Below are positions 63,797 to 64,000 of a DNA stretch of 64,000 bases, piece after piece. Numbering within the stretch: the first letter of the stretch is position 1; every line of letters starts with the position of its first letter. The notes below the pieces were generated by a model, which was not told the origin of the DNA, made no database searches, and saw only the letters and a list, made by a program, of their open reading frames with translations. Source of the stretch: Mycobacterium paragordonae (lineage in GTDB: Bacteria; Actinomycetota; Actinomycetes; Mycobacteriales; Mycobacteriaceae); assembly GCF_003614435.1 (NCBI RefSeq), contig NZ_CP025546.1, positions 6,324,001 to 6,388,000 on the forward strand. The letters are read 5' to 3'. The position numbers and the translations under genes were made by a program.

Positions 63797-64000
63797 ATGA
63801 CCACAGCGCCCTATCAGGTAGACACCGAAGACCGGTCGGAGAGTCGCGCGCCGGAGGCGGTCCGGTACGCGAAGTTCCACACCGCCGACTCCGATGCGGC
63901 GAAACGCTTCTTCGCCGAGGCCTATCACCCGGGGTGGCGGGCTACCAGTCTGACCAATGGCTCGTCGGTCACCCACCAACGCTTCGAGTCCGAGGCGGTC
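63797..64000 (+). CDS. N-terminal part of a possible AraC-type regulator, cut by the window
   Basis: 68 residues from ATG 63797 to the window end. YAKFHTADSDAAKRFFAEAYHPGW resembles the N-terminal ligand domain of AraC-like regulators (FHTxDxDxAxxFVxxxY). The DNA-binding part would lie beyond the window. Assignment from this short piece is tentative. Confidence 0.55.
   Translation, partial: MTTAPYQVDTEDRSESRAPEAVRYAKFHTADSDAAKRFFAEAYHPGWRATSLTNGSSVTHQRFESEAV

Overview
The window is GC-rich mycobacterial DNA. The PE and PE_PGRS genes at the left, whiB4, crp, ponA2, marP and the tad-like locus place it in a slow-growing Mycobacterium. Much of the gene order follows the M. tuberculosis Rv3650-Rv3685c segment, as I remember that map. 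The window is not M. tuberculosis itself, because a large mobile element and a different right-hand part are present. I cannot name the species.

Layout. 1-5882: a PE_PGRS gene cut by the window edge, a PE protein and a complete PE_PGRS. 6022-7053: an Rv3651-type sensor-like protein. 7064-9351 and 23046-25087: a minus-strand tad/flp-like operon (ssd, tadA, tadB, tadC, pilin-like and TadE-like genes) split in two by a 13.5-kb insertion at 9531-23045. The insertion lies inside tadA and has the tnpA-tnpB-tnpC module of Tn554-family transposons. It carries an ImmA/IrrE-type peptidase gene, an MmpL/RND exporter, three TetR-type regulators and a nested IS256-family element with a 9-bp target duplication. 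Removing 9531-23045 rejoins tadA in frame.

25088-51845 is the conserved chromosomal block: 6C sRNA, a HAD hydrolase, an Ms1-like RNA, a Fic-like protein, the dppABCD peptide importer, acs, a secreted protease, ephE, marP, a NUDIX hydrolase, a thioredoxin-like protein, nth, crp, a metallo-beta-lactamase-fold protein, RidA, two Get3-like ATPases, whiB4, ponA2, a metallophosphoesterase and cds1. It ends at a tRNA-Pro(CGG).

51985-64000 is more variable. It holds small membrane proteins, a P450, an isochorismatase-like hydrolase and a tightly overlapping five-gene operon (GT2, acyl-CoA dehydrogenase-like, PIG-L deacetylase, methyltransferase, endonuclease/exonuclease/phosphatase) that looks like a small biosynthetic pathway of unknown product. 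It continues with a nucleotidyltransferase-like gene, decayed CheB/CheR/PAS signalling genes around a STAS-ATPase protein, a GT4 glycosyltransferase and the start of a possible AraC-type regulator.

The most notable system is the transposon. A paired operator motif, GATAC-N4-AGT with a partly conserved tail, lies both between a tetR and the gene divergent from it and in front of mmpL. This suggests that one regulator controls a mobile exporter cassette.
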